A DNA stretch of 20,733 bases from Ophiothrix spiculata (lineage: Eukaryota > Echinodermata > Ophiuroidea > Amphilepidida > Ophiotrichidae): assembly GCA_000969725.1 (NCBI GenBank), contig JXSR01S033297.1; one strand, written 5' to 3'. Both the position numbers and the translations under genes were made by a program. The notes under the pieces are model-generated. The model was not told the DNA's origin. It saw only the letters and a list, made by a program, of their open reading frames with translations, and searched no databases. This document shows positions 1 through 9,774 of this stretch, in pieces (position 1 is the first letter of the stretch; the number at the start of each line of letters is the position of its first letter).

Positions 1-80
1 ACTCTAACACGACTTTTTCTCTTCTTCTTTGGCGGCTTCTTGTCTCTGTCATCCTCCTGTTGGTTTTCCTTATCTGACAT
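1..80 (-). CDS. PRR16/INSYN1-like protein, copy A, N-terminal fragment cut by window edge
   Basis: This is the 5' end of a second copy of the gene at 13343-14281. It encodes the first 26 codons from the preferred start, MSDKENQQ, through the basic PKKKRK stretch, and leaves the window before the coiled coil. Against copy B there are two base differences in the 80 coding bases, giving one conservative change (Glu10 to Asp) and one silent change. The frame stays open upstream to an alternative ATG at 167, as in copy B. I prefer the ATG at 80 because it has A at -3, while the upstream ATG has T at -3 and the residues between show no recognisable domain. Whether this copy is intact further on cannot be judged. 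Confidence 0.65.
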   Translation of the reverse strand, partial: MSDKENQQEDDRDKKPPKKKRKSRVR

Positions 81-202
81 ATTCGGTCTTAAATATGTTT
101 TGATACACATAAGTCGATTATCTTTTTCAAATATTTGATTACTTGATAAAACACTTAAATTTGTCATCCACTTGTAGGCGATGCTTGACGAGCTACAAAC
201 AT

Positions 203-214
203 CTCTAGAAAAAA
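203..214 (-). other. Candidate 3' splice site of copy A gene
   Basis: On the minus strand a run of six T is followed by CTAGAG, then the exon. This sits at the place equivalent to the stronger T-run plus CTACAG in copy B. The exon would start at 202, leaving a short 5' untranslated segment before the ATG at 80. The exact AG used is uncertain because AGAG offers two choices. No upstream exon was identified in the window. Confidence 0.35.
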
Positions 215-3200
215 TGTTGCGTCTTTTGCTAATGAATGCAATTACATGTCGATATAAGAAATTATTCCTTATTTCACACAGAATCTTTTAAACCTCGAAA
301 AGTCGTACGATATTTCAATTTTGTTGTTGCATAAATCATGAAATATCATATACACAAAATATGTATGATTAATCCGTGCAGCATTGATTTGATTTAACGT
401 AAGGAGGGGAAATTGGTAACAACAGCTTTAAAATCCTCATATACATGTAAAAACAGCTTTATAATCCATGTATCAACTAAAATCCATTACAAGTCACAAG
501 CTTGTCAAAGTTAAAACGTTCCGCTGTATATTAAAGCCTCCCAATCCGCAGGAAAAGGAAGGATGTAATACAAATACAAAGGCACAAATGAAGAGTTAAA
601 GAACAGGAACTCCATTGACGTATTACGGAGAGGATTAGACTTTTCCTTCTTACTTGATTCTATCTACTGACAATAATTGTTGTCCCTCAAAATATCCTTA
701 ATGGGTGAAACTATACAAAGTGTTCGAAGTAAGGTGAACCACCTCTTAGGTAGATAAAATGATGTAATATACGTCAAACAGATTTTTGTTTCGTCTTGAT
801 ACTGTTTTCAATAAGAGTTTCTTTCATAATGATGTTTTAAGCAATATGATTGTACACAATAAGGAAACTTGATGCTCACTAAGTAGATAAGATACAAGTG
901 CAGTCTTTCAGTCTTCTGTGTTCAACAACAGTTGAATTATATTGCTTGAAATCTTACTCGATGTATTGCATTTTCTTGCATTCATCTGTGTAACTAATAT
1001 CACAAAATCCTTGAAAATAATCATCACTTTCTCTTTGTATAAGGTAACATAGTGTATATTGAGTTTAGCGTAAAAATACTCAGCGTCTTTCGGCTGATAC
1101 TTTGTACGTTAAAGCAATCGCTATCATTGGGTAGAGGTTAAAAGAATTGTAGACATAAGAATCTGCAAGATGAAAAGTAAAGAGTATAATAACTTGTGAT
1201 TAATATAATACCCACTTTTTGTAGATTGGACAACAATGAAGGCATGTAAAGAAATTTCCTTGGTGCACTAAGCGTTTTGCACAAATCACATTTTATAACA
1301 GAAAGAAAAAATATGTTAATGCAAACCTAAATGACTCGGTCGTTATGAAATCAATAATATTTATTGGTAAAGTATGTTTTCAGCTGATGATATGTTACTA
1401 ACATGCATCTCCGATTGGGTTATGTAAAGTTTCCGATGAAGAAAAAACTTTTCCTCTCAACATATTTGTAAGGGTATTGAAAAATTATAGACATATCTTT
1501 TACGAAAGTTTGTAAGAAACACAATCCTAGCCATGATTTTTTAAACTGTGTTAGTATTATCGGTGTTAAAATGCTTTTATAGCCAATTGTAATAATTTTC
1601 GCAACAACACTGGGCATAATATATGTTTTACATATTCATGTTGTGGTTGTATAGAATATTCATTTTGAAGCTCTTTGAGTCATAAAAATGAGTTGAGACC
1701 ACTAAAAACTTTCCTGTTATGCTTAATTGATAGATAAAGCTAATTTCATTTTATGGAAGTGAATTTGATGATGAATTTAATGATTTGCATATCCAATAAA
1801 GCGTCGAAATTTAACTACATTAAAAAAACTGTTTATTGCAAGCTAAACAGGTGTTCGTAATAGGGTAGTGATTATTGCTACCAGTGTCTCCCACTCATAA
1901 TATTACACGAACATGTTCAAAAAAAGGCAGACAGGAGTGATTAAAATCTATTATTAAGGGTGATGCAACAGGAAATTAAAATCGTATTCACCACAACAAC
2001 CTGATCAAGGTAGATAATAACGATGATTCCGGTATCTGTCAAAATTGTACACATAAGGTCATGATATAATAATAGAAATACAATAACGTACGAAGTTAAT
2101 GCAGATCATGGAGAATCACATTGAAATACCCCTAAAGAAGGATTTACGTTCACTTTTACTGAAAATTTTACCCCATAAATCGTAAAATAACTCTCAAACT
2201 AATTTCATAAACTATATAAAAGTATACATTTTTAGTAGCGAATTTCTACTTAAACATGATGATGATATCAGCTTTTGACCAAAAATGTCAATTGGATTTT
2301 TTGCCTCTCAAATTTCTGGAAAGCTTAACTAAAATTGACATTTGTGAAATTTTGAAAAATTTGGCTTTTTGGTATCTAGGAACAAATGTCCTTGCTATGT
2401 TGAGATTTAAAGCAACTTACCATAATGAATAGATTGTAGTACTTACGTAAAAAATCATTTAGTTCCAATAAGGCAAACAAAGGTTTGGTTATTTTGTTTG
2501 TATACTTTCATATAAATAATTCAGCAGTGTGAGCAATACATTACATAAACTAGGCCTGTTATTATTAGCTTGATTAAAATTAATTCCTTAAAAATTAGAT
2601 GTAAATTTAATTTACAATATTTTCGTCTTTAGGTGATTTAGGGTGTATGTGTAGTGGTGGGTTTTTTTAGATTAAAATATCAAAATTCTATAAATTGATA
2701 TACCTACTTAAAACAATTTAATTTGCTATGGAGTTGACAAAAGTGTATTCAATCAATGATTAAACGTTATACGTAACTAGTTAATTAATCTTACTAATAT
2801 TGTGTAAGTTTACATTACCATTGATTTTGAATAATCTATCCTGTGACTGCTCATGGTTAATAATAAATAATTTTGATTATGGTTTTTTTTTTCAACTCTA
2901 ATGGTGAACCACATGTTCCAAATTGCTAGAATTATTACATTATTAAACACACCTGAACAAGCACAATTTATATTTAATAGGTCACAACTTAATCATCACA
3001 AATATTGCAACATTGTAGCAAAAATACAAACACCTGACAGACAAACAAGATAATACGCCTTGCCCAAGGACACAACACGGTGACACAAGCGGGGGTTAAA
3101 CCCGCATCACAACCTATGTATTATTAGTAGGCTGTCTTATCCTCTCATCCTCACGTGCTTTTCTCTGAATAGTGAAATGAAAATTTTACTGTTTTACTCG

Positions 3201-3648
3201 GTTTTACGACAAACATGCTCCTAACGAGTTAATTTAGTTTGAATAAGAGCAACACTCTCTTATGTGCAATTGGTAAAAAGTAATCCTATTTTTAGGTGCT
3301 TTCGTGATCAAATTTTATTCCTGACAGAACAAAACTATCTTTTTGTGCCTTTTCTACTTGTATATCTCACCATCAAATACGCTCTAATTGTGAGATTATT
3401 CCTACAACCATAAACAACTAACTCTTATCGAAATGTGTCTGGCCGATGCTAATCTATATAAATAAAACATTTCGAAAATAATAGTTTCATATAGTGTTTT
3501 AGGCTCACCAATAGGAAGGCACCGTTTGAAATCTCGCTTCGATACCAGAAACAGATGAAAGTTAGCACGACCACCACTCGAGCGTTGTACTTTTGGAAGG
3601 CAATGCTTCGTTAACAACCTCATCAGAGTTCCAGAAACAATTTTAATA

Positions 3649-3748
3649 AAACCCTGCTAACTCTAGTTGGCAACTAACCTATTGTCCTCCTGTAGAAATT
3701 TAGGCAAGTAAACAATGGACTAGTTGCCAACTAGAGTTAGCAGGGTTT
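3649..3748. repeat. Perfect 28-bp inverted repeat (hairpin), only in copy A
   Basis: The arms 3649-3676 and 3721-3748 are exact reverse complements, beginning AAACCCTGCTAACTCTAG, with a 44-bp loop. Copy B at about 18244-18256 keeps only AAACCCTGCTAA and then has unrelated sequence up to the shared CTCAGG, so the hairpin is a difference between the copies. It is probably a tiny foldback or MITE-like element, or an inversion scar. No clear target-site duplication is visible. Confidence 0.8.
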
Positions 3749-4320
3749 CATGAATATAGTCTCAGGTTGTGTATGATTAACAAGCCATCCAGTTAACAAC
3801 CGCATCAATTCCACCGAAGAAAATGTTTAGCAAATTATTAAAGACATCTTCTTGAATACTTTGAGCTAGATATATTGCTTAAGGTCGACTTTCTGATGTC
3901 AAATTTGCCTTTTCTTTCCCCTACATGCTTTCCTTGTTGCTACGACTACTTGCTATCATCGATCAACCAGATTTATTGCTATATAGAAGTTCCGTACTAT
4001 TTGTTCAGCATTAAATTATCGTGAGACTCCCTATCTCTCGTCAACATCGCTCAAGGATGCGGTATACACTTGAAAAAGAAAACATTATCAGTATTCCAAG
4101 AGCTATTTTTGAAATCATTAGCTTACCGAGTGATAATGTTCATCCACTTGGTGATGACTTTGTTTGGATAATATTTTCCTCAATTTTAATTGTGTACAAA
4201 ATATATAGGTAACACATGACTTTGGTAATTTAAATAATCAGTACATTCAAGCTTTGATATCGGTACCAATTTTGTTACACAAGAAAATGTAGATAATGAG
4301 GATGTGAGAGAAGTTAAAAC

Positions 4321-4622
4321 GTGAAATGTGCGCAAATGTTTTTTCAAGTCTTGACCCCCGCGAGGGAAAGAATAAAGACCTCGTGAACTTAGTATTAATT
4401 TCTTATATTTATTTCGCTAGAAATATTCGTTTCTCTAGAGAAGTCAAGAGATACGTGGAATTGAACTGAATGCCTCTAGATTAATATCTAACGCTTCAAC
4501 ACCATCGTTGGTAGTGGTAGTGCGTCCGTCTGGCAACCGGGAGGTCCTAGGTTCAAGTCCTGGTCGAGGCTTTTTTTTCAAGTCTTGACCGCCACGAGAG
4601 AAAGAATTTGCGAACATTTCAC
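4321..4622. repeat. Inverted-repeat-bounded unit with tRNA-like core, copy A
   Basis: The left arm GTGAAATGTGCGCAA (4321-4335) pairs with TTGCGAACATTTCAC (4608-4622) with one mismatch. Inside are two direct copies of a roughly 65-75 bp segment (4340-4403 and 4573-4646, starting with a T-run and CAAGTCTTGACC and running through GTATTAATTTC). A tRNA-like sequence lies between them. In copy A the first direct segment has lost about 15 bp that copy B retains (18956-18970). The family is unrecognised; a composite SINE-like or MITE-like repeat is my inference. Confidence 0.6.
4493..4570 (+). other. tRNA-like sequence (Gly/Ala-type pseudogene or SINE head) with T8 tail, copy A
   Basis: GGTTCAAGTCC at 4550-4560 matches the Pol III B box. 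A T stem CTAGG/CCTGG closes around TTCAAGT. Acceptor strands GCTTCAA (4493-4499) and TCGAGGC (4564-4570) pair with one mismatch and one GU. The TGGTAGTGGTAG stretch resembles a tRNA-Gly D arm. The anticodon stem has a mismatch, the D region is too long, and total length is 78, so this is not a normal tRNA. A run of eight T immediately follows, which would end Pol III transcription. Antisense translation gives the PGLEPRTSRLP-type peptide often produced by tRNA-derived repeats. A functional tRNA is unlikely. Confidence 0.5.
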
Positions 4623-5812
4623 CTCGTAAACTAAGTATTAATTTCTCGTAAGTAAAGATTAATTATTTTTCTTATAATATTATCTTAATGTATTAGGCCG
4701 TCGATGGCTTGCAGAAACGTAGAGATTACTGGTTGTTTTTAAACAACATAAGTAATGTACGTACATTCTGCGGTTATAAGAACGCGAACCTTGCCTCCGT
4801 TTAACAAAATTTGAACTACAGGATACCTTTGGTCCTGTTTTCACGAGCTGATTAAACGCTTGTCAAAACCGCCAATATTTACAGATATTTTGATCACACC
4901 TCTGATTTCTAGAACTAGAGATTTTATTGCATAATGTATGGCAGAATCCTACCTAAACTCAAAATTGTCTTAATTTGCAAAAGCGTGTTAACCATGGCTA
5001 TTAAAACATTGCTTTACGAAGGTGGATCAAAGGCCTCAAGCATCAATAACAGTGAAGGCTTGTTTCATTTCTTTACCTTATCTTACAGGCAGTTACCTGA
5101 GGGGATGTCTCTGAATGTAATGAATGGATGCAACGAAATTGAACGAATACAAGGAAGCAGCGGTCATTCGTAATTGACGCCTTTTATGGGTACAGGTAAT
5201 GTGTGACAAGGACATATTTAGTAAGTAATTGCAAGCTATTTTCTTGAATGAATCTTTTAAAGAGGTCTTTCTGCTAACATTTCAATAAAGATAAATTTCA
5301 ATTTACATATTAAATTCAGTTTAGTTCAAGATTTTACATCAAAAATATACTAAATACTGAGTCCATGCATGATGTTTAAAACACTTACATGTATTTGGGT
5401 TGTATATTTATTTTCCATTTGCGTGTTTCCTTCTTTTCCTCCTTCATATGAAACGCTCGCATGTTTGTGATTTGGGAATTCAAACAATTGGCAACTCTTG
5501 AATCATTAACAAAAAACACACATTCAATATGGGGGAGAGAATATATTCCCATGGAGATCAGAAAACCTTACATTGCATGACAGCAAGGTTATTGTCCGAG
5601 TGAGATAACTAGATGGGAATCTTATCTTTGTCCGAGTCCATTCGCCTCAGATAATTCACCCACACAAACTCTGGGCTCTAAACTCAAGCTAACGACCATT
5701 GAAAACATTCTCAGTATAAAATCATTATTTTTGTGCTATCTCCTCTATATTATAATCAATCACCGGTCATTATGAAAAAATGTGCCTCATATCAATTGAA
5801 GATTGTTTTTCC

Positions 5813-6227
5813 CAAGGAAGTTTTATAGGGAACAGGTTTTCTCCGCCATTTTGATTTCACCGCCGTGTAAATCCTATGGGACGGCAGCCATCTTGGATTG
5901 TCGCTCATGGAGGGTGAGTTATTGTACCTCCGGCATTTAATGGTTCCGCGTGCCACACTTATCTTATTATCTGAAAGGTCTTCGCAACGGATCAGCGGGA
6001 AAATTGGCGTACTTTGATCAGAGCAAGTCGCAATACACGCGACTTGAAACGCAGACACGGTTTGCGCGTGAAACAAAATGCACACGCTGTGTGTGCGTCA
6101 AGTGAAGATTTACGCGATCTGCTTGGATATCGGGCCAAACTCCGAATATATCCGGAGGTACAATAACTCTGCTCCATGAGCGACACCAGATGGCGGAGAA
6201 AACTGGTTCCCCTATAAAACTTCCTTG
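5813..6227. mobile_element. Foldback/MITE-like element, present only in copy A
   Basis: The ends are inverted repeats: CAAGGAAGTTTTATAGGG at the left and its complement at the right, continuing imperfectly through TTTTCTCCGCCAT and, after a roughly 50-bp insert in the left arm, through GTCGCTCATGGAG and TTATTGTACCTCCGG. It is flanked by TTTTTCC (5806-5812 and 6228-6234), a 7-bp target duplication that reads as 8 bp (GTTTTTCC) if the terminal G is counted. Copy B near 20370-20385 has one GTTTTTCC and no element, a clean empty site. CAAGG ends with a 7-8 bp duplication fit the hAT superfamily. No transposase is encoded; the reading frames inside are artefacts of the palindrome. Confidence 0.85.
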
Positions 6228-6616
6228 TTTTTCCAAAACTCACTTATAGTCGCGTGAAGAAAACCATTTCACTTTTACGCGCCGAGGATAACGTACACAC
6301 GCAACTCACGCGATGCTCGTGAGCTCGCGTGATTTGACAGCTTTGATGCTGTGTGACTTGATGATTGGTTCGATTGATTTGTTGTTCATATACCGTGCGA
6401 TTTGGTCCCGCTCATATTGAAATGGGTTTTTTTTTTTCAGACTACTATAGTCCAATAGCTGTCACATATTACCTTTGCATAGTTTATAAATCTATTATAC
6501 TACTGTTTTTGTGAGTTGAATTCGTTATCAAAGCTCAGTGAAAATGACCAAAAGTCATATTGATCAAAGATTTATACAAGCACTATAATACACACAATTA
6601 AAACAATGCTTAATCC

Positions 6617-6640
6617 TTGGACTTAAGTGAGTTTTGAAAA
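6617..6640. repeat. Direct repeat, left member (pairs with 8170-8193)
   Basis: TTGGACTTAAGTGAGTTTTG followed by A-rich sequence is repeated at 8170-8193 with one base missing. The pair brackets about 1.5 kb that includes the palindrome cluster. It could mark the edges of an old insertion or be two fragments of a dispersed repeat. Confidence 0.6.
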
Positions 6641-6737
6641 AAATCCTATTCTATTGCCATTCTATGATGTCCCTAAGCAGTGAACCGCGACCATCTGATC
6701 GTAGTCAGGATACGAATGCCCGACCAATGCAACATGA

Positions 6738-6934
6738 GGTATAATGAGCGTCAGAACAATCTGGACGCTATTATTAGTTATTGGGTGAAGCGGAGGTATG
6801 TTATGGGAAATACTCGTGCGCGAAGTGTCATACCCGGGCGAAGCGCAGCTGAGCCAGGATATGACACTGAGCGCACGAGTATTTCCCATAACATATCGAC
6901 GCTGAACCAAATAACGAATTTATCATACCACTAA
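6738..6934. repeat. Long near-perfect palindrome
   Basis: The core arms 6797-6831 and 6861-6895 (35 bp each, starting TATGTTATGGGAAATACTCG) match as reverse complements except at two positions, with a 29-bp spacer containing CCCGGGCG. Weaker pairing extends outward through GTTATTGGGTGAAGC and its partner GCTGAACCAAATAAC to about 6764 and 6925. The core is much more GC-rich than the flanks. This is probably a foldback or MITE-type element. The open frames on both strands here mirror each other because of the palindrome and are not genes. Confidence 0.8.
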
Positions 6935-7190
6935 GTCAATCTTCATTTTTAAACTATTTATTTATTTGTTTTTTCAACTTTTTAAGCTTCATTTCACAAA
7001 AATTAACAAAAACGAACCACTTCTGGTGAACGTTTTAGTACTGCACATCCCTACAAATTTAAAATGCAACGTTCCGACGCGCTCAGTGACATGATATAAG
7101 TACGTCTGACGCGCTCAGGATATGATACGAAATATATCACGGCAGCGGCTTTTCCAAATATGGTCATAAATTCTCTTAGTGGTATGATAA
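6920..7190. repeat. Second inverted repeat overlapping the palindrome end
   Basis: TTATCATACCACTAAG (6920-6935) is exactly complementary to CTTAGTGGTATGATAA (7175-7190), giving perfect 16-bp arms about 240 bp apart. Between them GACGCGCTCAG occurs twice (near 7077 and 7108), and is related to the TGAGCGCACGAG part of the palindrome core. The cluster therefore looks like nested or related foldback units. Confidence 0.6.
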
Positions 7191-7448
7191 GACCCCACCG
7201 TAGGTCATTGTGCGCAGTACGACTAAACTCTACCTTGGGTCACCAGCATCTTTTTTTCGCCTTGTATTGTTTAGCGTCGTGTATGGATTTTACCCCTATC
7301 AAAAAAGATCGCCCGGCGATTACGACCGCGCATATATGTAGATATATTACATAAGTATAAATTTCAGTCGTTGTTTTGTCAATCGGAATTCCATTTTGGT
7401 TTTAATGGTCAATTTTGTGAAAAAATTATGAATTCATGACGAAGCATC

Positions 7449-7740
7449 CTGGTTTTATCATTATTCAAACCAATCCCATGTTGCAATGGACACTATATTC
7501 CGTTTTACCAACATGTGCAATTTTACAAATCGGGCTACTGTACAGATACAGATTTACATTACAGGACAAAATTTAGAATTATGGGATAGTGTCTAACTGG
7601 CTTTATCATTATTCCCAGCTTTATCCCATGAAGCAGTACGATAGTCAACACAAGTTAATTCTATTGACCGTACAATTAGGTGACCATATCAACATATTAA
7701 CAAACAGCACCCATCATGCATTATGGGATTAAGGCAAACT
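7449..7740. repeat. Diverged direct repeat, about 148-bp period
   Basis: CTGG.TTTATCATTATT...CCCATG occurs at 7449-7480 and again at 7597-7630, and ATTATGGGAT followed by ...AACTGG occurs at 7578-7600 and 7720-7740. The edges of the two units agree but their middles hardly do, so this is an old or partial duplication at best. Confidence 0.35.
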
Positions 7741-8169
7741 GGCACATAGTTGTGTTTTGTCCATCACTATTAAGGTCAGTACAGCCAGTCCGGAGGTCAC
7801 TTATAGCGAGGCCATTCATCCATTTAGGAATCCCGGGTCACACATACACAGCAAACTTTTTTCTAAAATTATGAAGAAAGCGAAGTCAGACTGCAAAAGT
7901 TATTATGCGGACCGAGAATCTGTTGTTGTTATGCACTCACAATCTTGAAAATCTCTGTGCATGTTAGAAAATCAATGGGGTTATAGCATATTAATTTTAA
8001 ATACCATAGAACATACGCGCCACCGGGTTACACAGCTATGTGCTCTGTAAGCCAGGCGCACCTATGATACGCATACACCCTAAACCACCTTATCCAACCA
8101 CCACACCCATAAGACCATTGCATATCTGGATGAAGAATATAGTTTTAAAATCAAGCAGGCTGAGAGCCG

Positions 8170-8193
8170 TTGGACTAAGTGAGTTTTGAAAAA
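8170..8193. repeat. Direct repeat, right member (pairs with 6617-6640)
   Basis: TTGGACTAAGTGAGTTTTGA and the following A-rich run repeat the sequence at 6617-6640, with one base deleted. Confidence 0.6.
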
Positions 8194-8976
8194 GAAAAAA
8201 ATCACTCTTCATATTCTTCTTGACATTTGCTCAGTAATTTTGATAATTCATGACAATTTACACATCTCCACTCTCATTTTTTTTGCATAATAATGTTATG
8301 AAATTAATATTAAACGAGACAAGACTCTTTCCTCAATAAGTATTATGCTAAAATATGAAACCTTATACATTTTTAAACATTCTTTCTGAAAGGTCTTTCA
8401 TACTTTATTGCATTAAATAGACAAACCAATATACATGTGCATCATATATTTCATTGTGTTTCTTTACTAAACATTTGTTGATATGAACATAACAAACGAT
8501 TTTATTTAGTTCAAATTATGCAAAAATCCTTTTCAAAAATTCCATGCTGACAATAAATATATCCTCAGATATTCTGCTATATAATGTTATCAAGGTTTAA
8601 GGTCACATATATATGTGCACTTTATTTAAGTTCGTTCATTAGAAATTCAAATTAAGGTTTTGCCTATCATTCCGCATCTGAAAATCCACTTTATCCCACA
8701 AAAAACATTTTGGTGTTACACGAACACCATGCCCACAAACGTACACTCATCACTGTGATTATTATTTTTTATCCAAAGAAATAGTTAAATAAGAGACACA
8801 ATTTTCCATCTCTGAATTCATGGTTTACCAGCTTTGATGCAGCTTTATACCAGGTCCCTCTTGAATTAAAGTCCGCCTTCCACAAACCATGAACGGAATA
8901 AATCGTGAGACTAATGTTGCATGAGCCTATAATTTACTGCACAACCCGGACAGTAAGATCAGGGACTACTATTCCT

Positions 8977-9365
8977 TATAGGCGAAAGCGGACCCACGTC
9001 ATACGCAGGGCATACGCAGGGTATACGCAGCACAATGATCTAAAAATAACTCGCGCTGGACTTCGTGCGCGGTGAAACAATCAATACTTCAGCCAGGCAT
9101 CACTTTTATTTTCTCTCTTTTTTAGCCAGACGAAAATCTGTGAAATGATGAGCTGTTTGTCATTTTGTTACGACTTGAATACCACACATCTCATATGATT
9201 TTGGAATCGAAATATTTTGACAATTTGCTAAAATCAATCGAAGTTTCCGCGAGCCGGCATTTTCTCCATTGAGTTGAATGGGAAGTCGGCAAATGTTTTC
9301 ACCGCGCTATTTGGACAAACGTCCCGGATATAAACAAAACGCCCGGATGTCCGCTCCTGCCTATA
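8977..9365. mobile_element. Candidate TIR element with TA flanks
   Basis: TATAGGCGAAAGCGGAC (8977-8993) and GTCCGCTCCTGCCTATA (9349-9365) are inverted repeats agreeing at 14 of 17 positions. If the terminal repeat begins at TAGGC, the flanks are TA on both sides, which fits Tc1/mariner-type or similar short elements. The 389-bp interior has no transposase. It includes an 11-bp tandem repeat and a stretch around 9258-9290 with CATTTTCTCCATTGAG. No empty site is available in the window, so this is less certain than the other elements. Confidence 0.5.
9000..9030. repeat. Short tandem repeat, 11-bp unit x3
   Basis: CATACGCAGGG occurs twice exactly and a third time as TATACGCAG.. without a gap. 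It lies inside the candidate element at 8977-9365. Confidence 0.8.
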
Positions 9366-9391
9366 CATCGGATTAATTTTTAAAGGTTTCT

Positions 9392-9419
9392 CATAGTGTA
9401 AGTATCATAGTGTAAGTAT
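9392..9419. repeat. Short tandem repeat, 14-bp unit x2
   Basis: CATAGTGTAAGTAT is repeated twice exactly, back to back, about 30 bp left of the hAT-type element. Confidence 0.8.
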
Positions 9420-9448
9420 GAGATAAACTTTAAAATGTAACATATGTA

Positions 9449-9766
9449 CAGGGCCGTACGAAGGTATGTAAGCCAAGGGGGGCAAACACATTTACCGTCC
9501 CGAATTTCATGTTTTGTCCCGATGTATATACCGTCAATTTGTATGTAATGCGCGCGTAGCGCGCGAAAATTTTGCTATTTACAGCCAAAAATCGATATAA
9601 AACCTTGATATTTGTGCTAAAATTGGCTTATTTTGACTAAAAATTTGCGGGTCAGTAAAATCGGGACGGGAAAAGTAGTAAACTATCGTCCCGATATTTA
9701 AATTTTTGTCCCGCTAGCGTCCCGATTTTTCGAGCCAGGGCTGCCCCCCCGCTTCGTACGGCACTG
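9449..9766. mobile_element. Non-autonomous hAT-type element (MITE), 318 bp, perfect 8-bp TSD
   Basis: The element begins CAGGGCCGTACGAAG (9449-9463) and ends CTTCGTACGGCACTG (9752-9766), the inverted repeat with one mismatch. It is flanked by identical CATATGTA on both sides (9441-9448 and 9767-9774). CA..TG ends with CAGGG and an 8-bp duplication are hAT hallmarks. Inside are TCCCG-rich stretches (CCGTCCCGA, GTCCCGAT), a GCGCGCGTAGCGCGCG palindrome followed by AAAATTTTG, and GCTAAAATTGGC. There is no transposase, so an autonomous partner elsewhere is required. The identical target duplication suggests a fairly young insertion. Confidence 0.92.
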
Positions 9767-9774
9767 CATATGTA

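Larger units (their letters stand above)
1..6478. repeat. Segmental duplication, copy A (left copy)
   Basis: Copy A matches 14202-20624 in the same orientation, almost base for base with a few percent substitutions and many small indels. Base 1 aligns with 14202, and homology ends near the shared GCATAG at about 6473-6478. It begins inside the first coding exon of the PRR16/INSYN1-like gene, so the true left end lies outside the window. From 203 to 6478 I see no convincing gene: the short reading frames at 4021-4212 and 4934-5173 are broken by 8-bp and 7-bp insertions in copy B. The stretch holds AT-rich upstream DNA of the gene plus the hairpin, tRNA-like unit and foldback element listed separately. 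Confidence 0.95.
6479..8976. other. Gene-free stretch, single copy in window
   Basis: No convincing gene is visible on either strand. Short open frames at 7160-7354 and 7757-7948 have no recognisable motif and no sign of coding constraint that I can judge. The stretch contains the GC-rich palindrome cluster (6738-7190), a 24-25 bp direct repeat (6617 and 8170), a weak internal duplication around 7449-7740, and a short 10-bp inverted repeat (TTCATGGTTT near 8818 and its complement near 8885). The rest is AT-rich and looks like ordinary intergenic or intronic DNA. Confidence 0.6.

Noticed and set aside
4021..4212. Plus-strand 63-codon frame in copy A
   Set aside because: Copy B has an 8-bp insertion that shifts the frame.
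4493..4570. Functional tRNA gene
   Set aside because: The anticodon stem and D region do not fold properly, and copy B weakens the acceptor stem. It is better called a tRNA-like repeat.
4934..5173. Plus-strand 79-codon frame in copy A
   Set aside because: Copy B has a 7-bp insertion that breaks the frame, so there is no sign of coding constraint.
5792..6243. Overlapping minus-strand frames of 72-97 codons
   Set aside because: They lie in the copy-A foldback element, absent from copy B, and have no transposase motif.
6662..6934. Frames of 82 and 84 codons on opposite strands with nearly the same peptide
   Set aside because: They are mirror images produced by the palindrome at 6738-6934.
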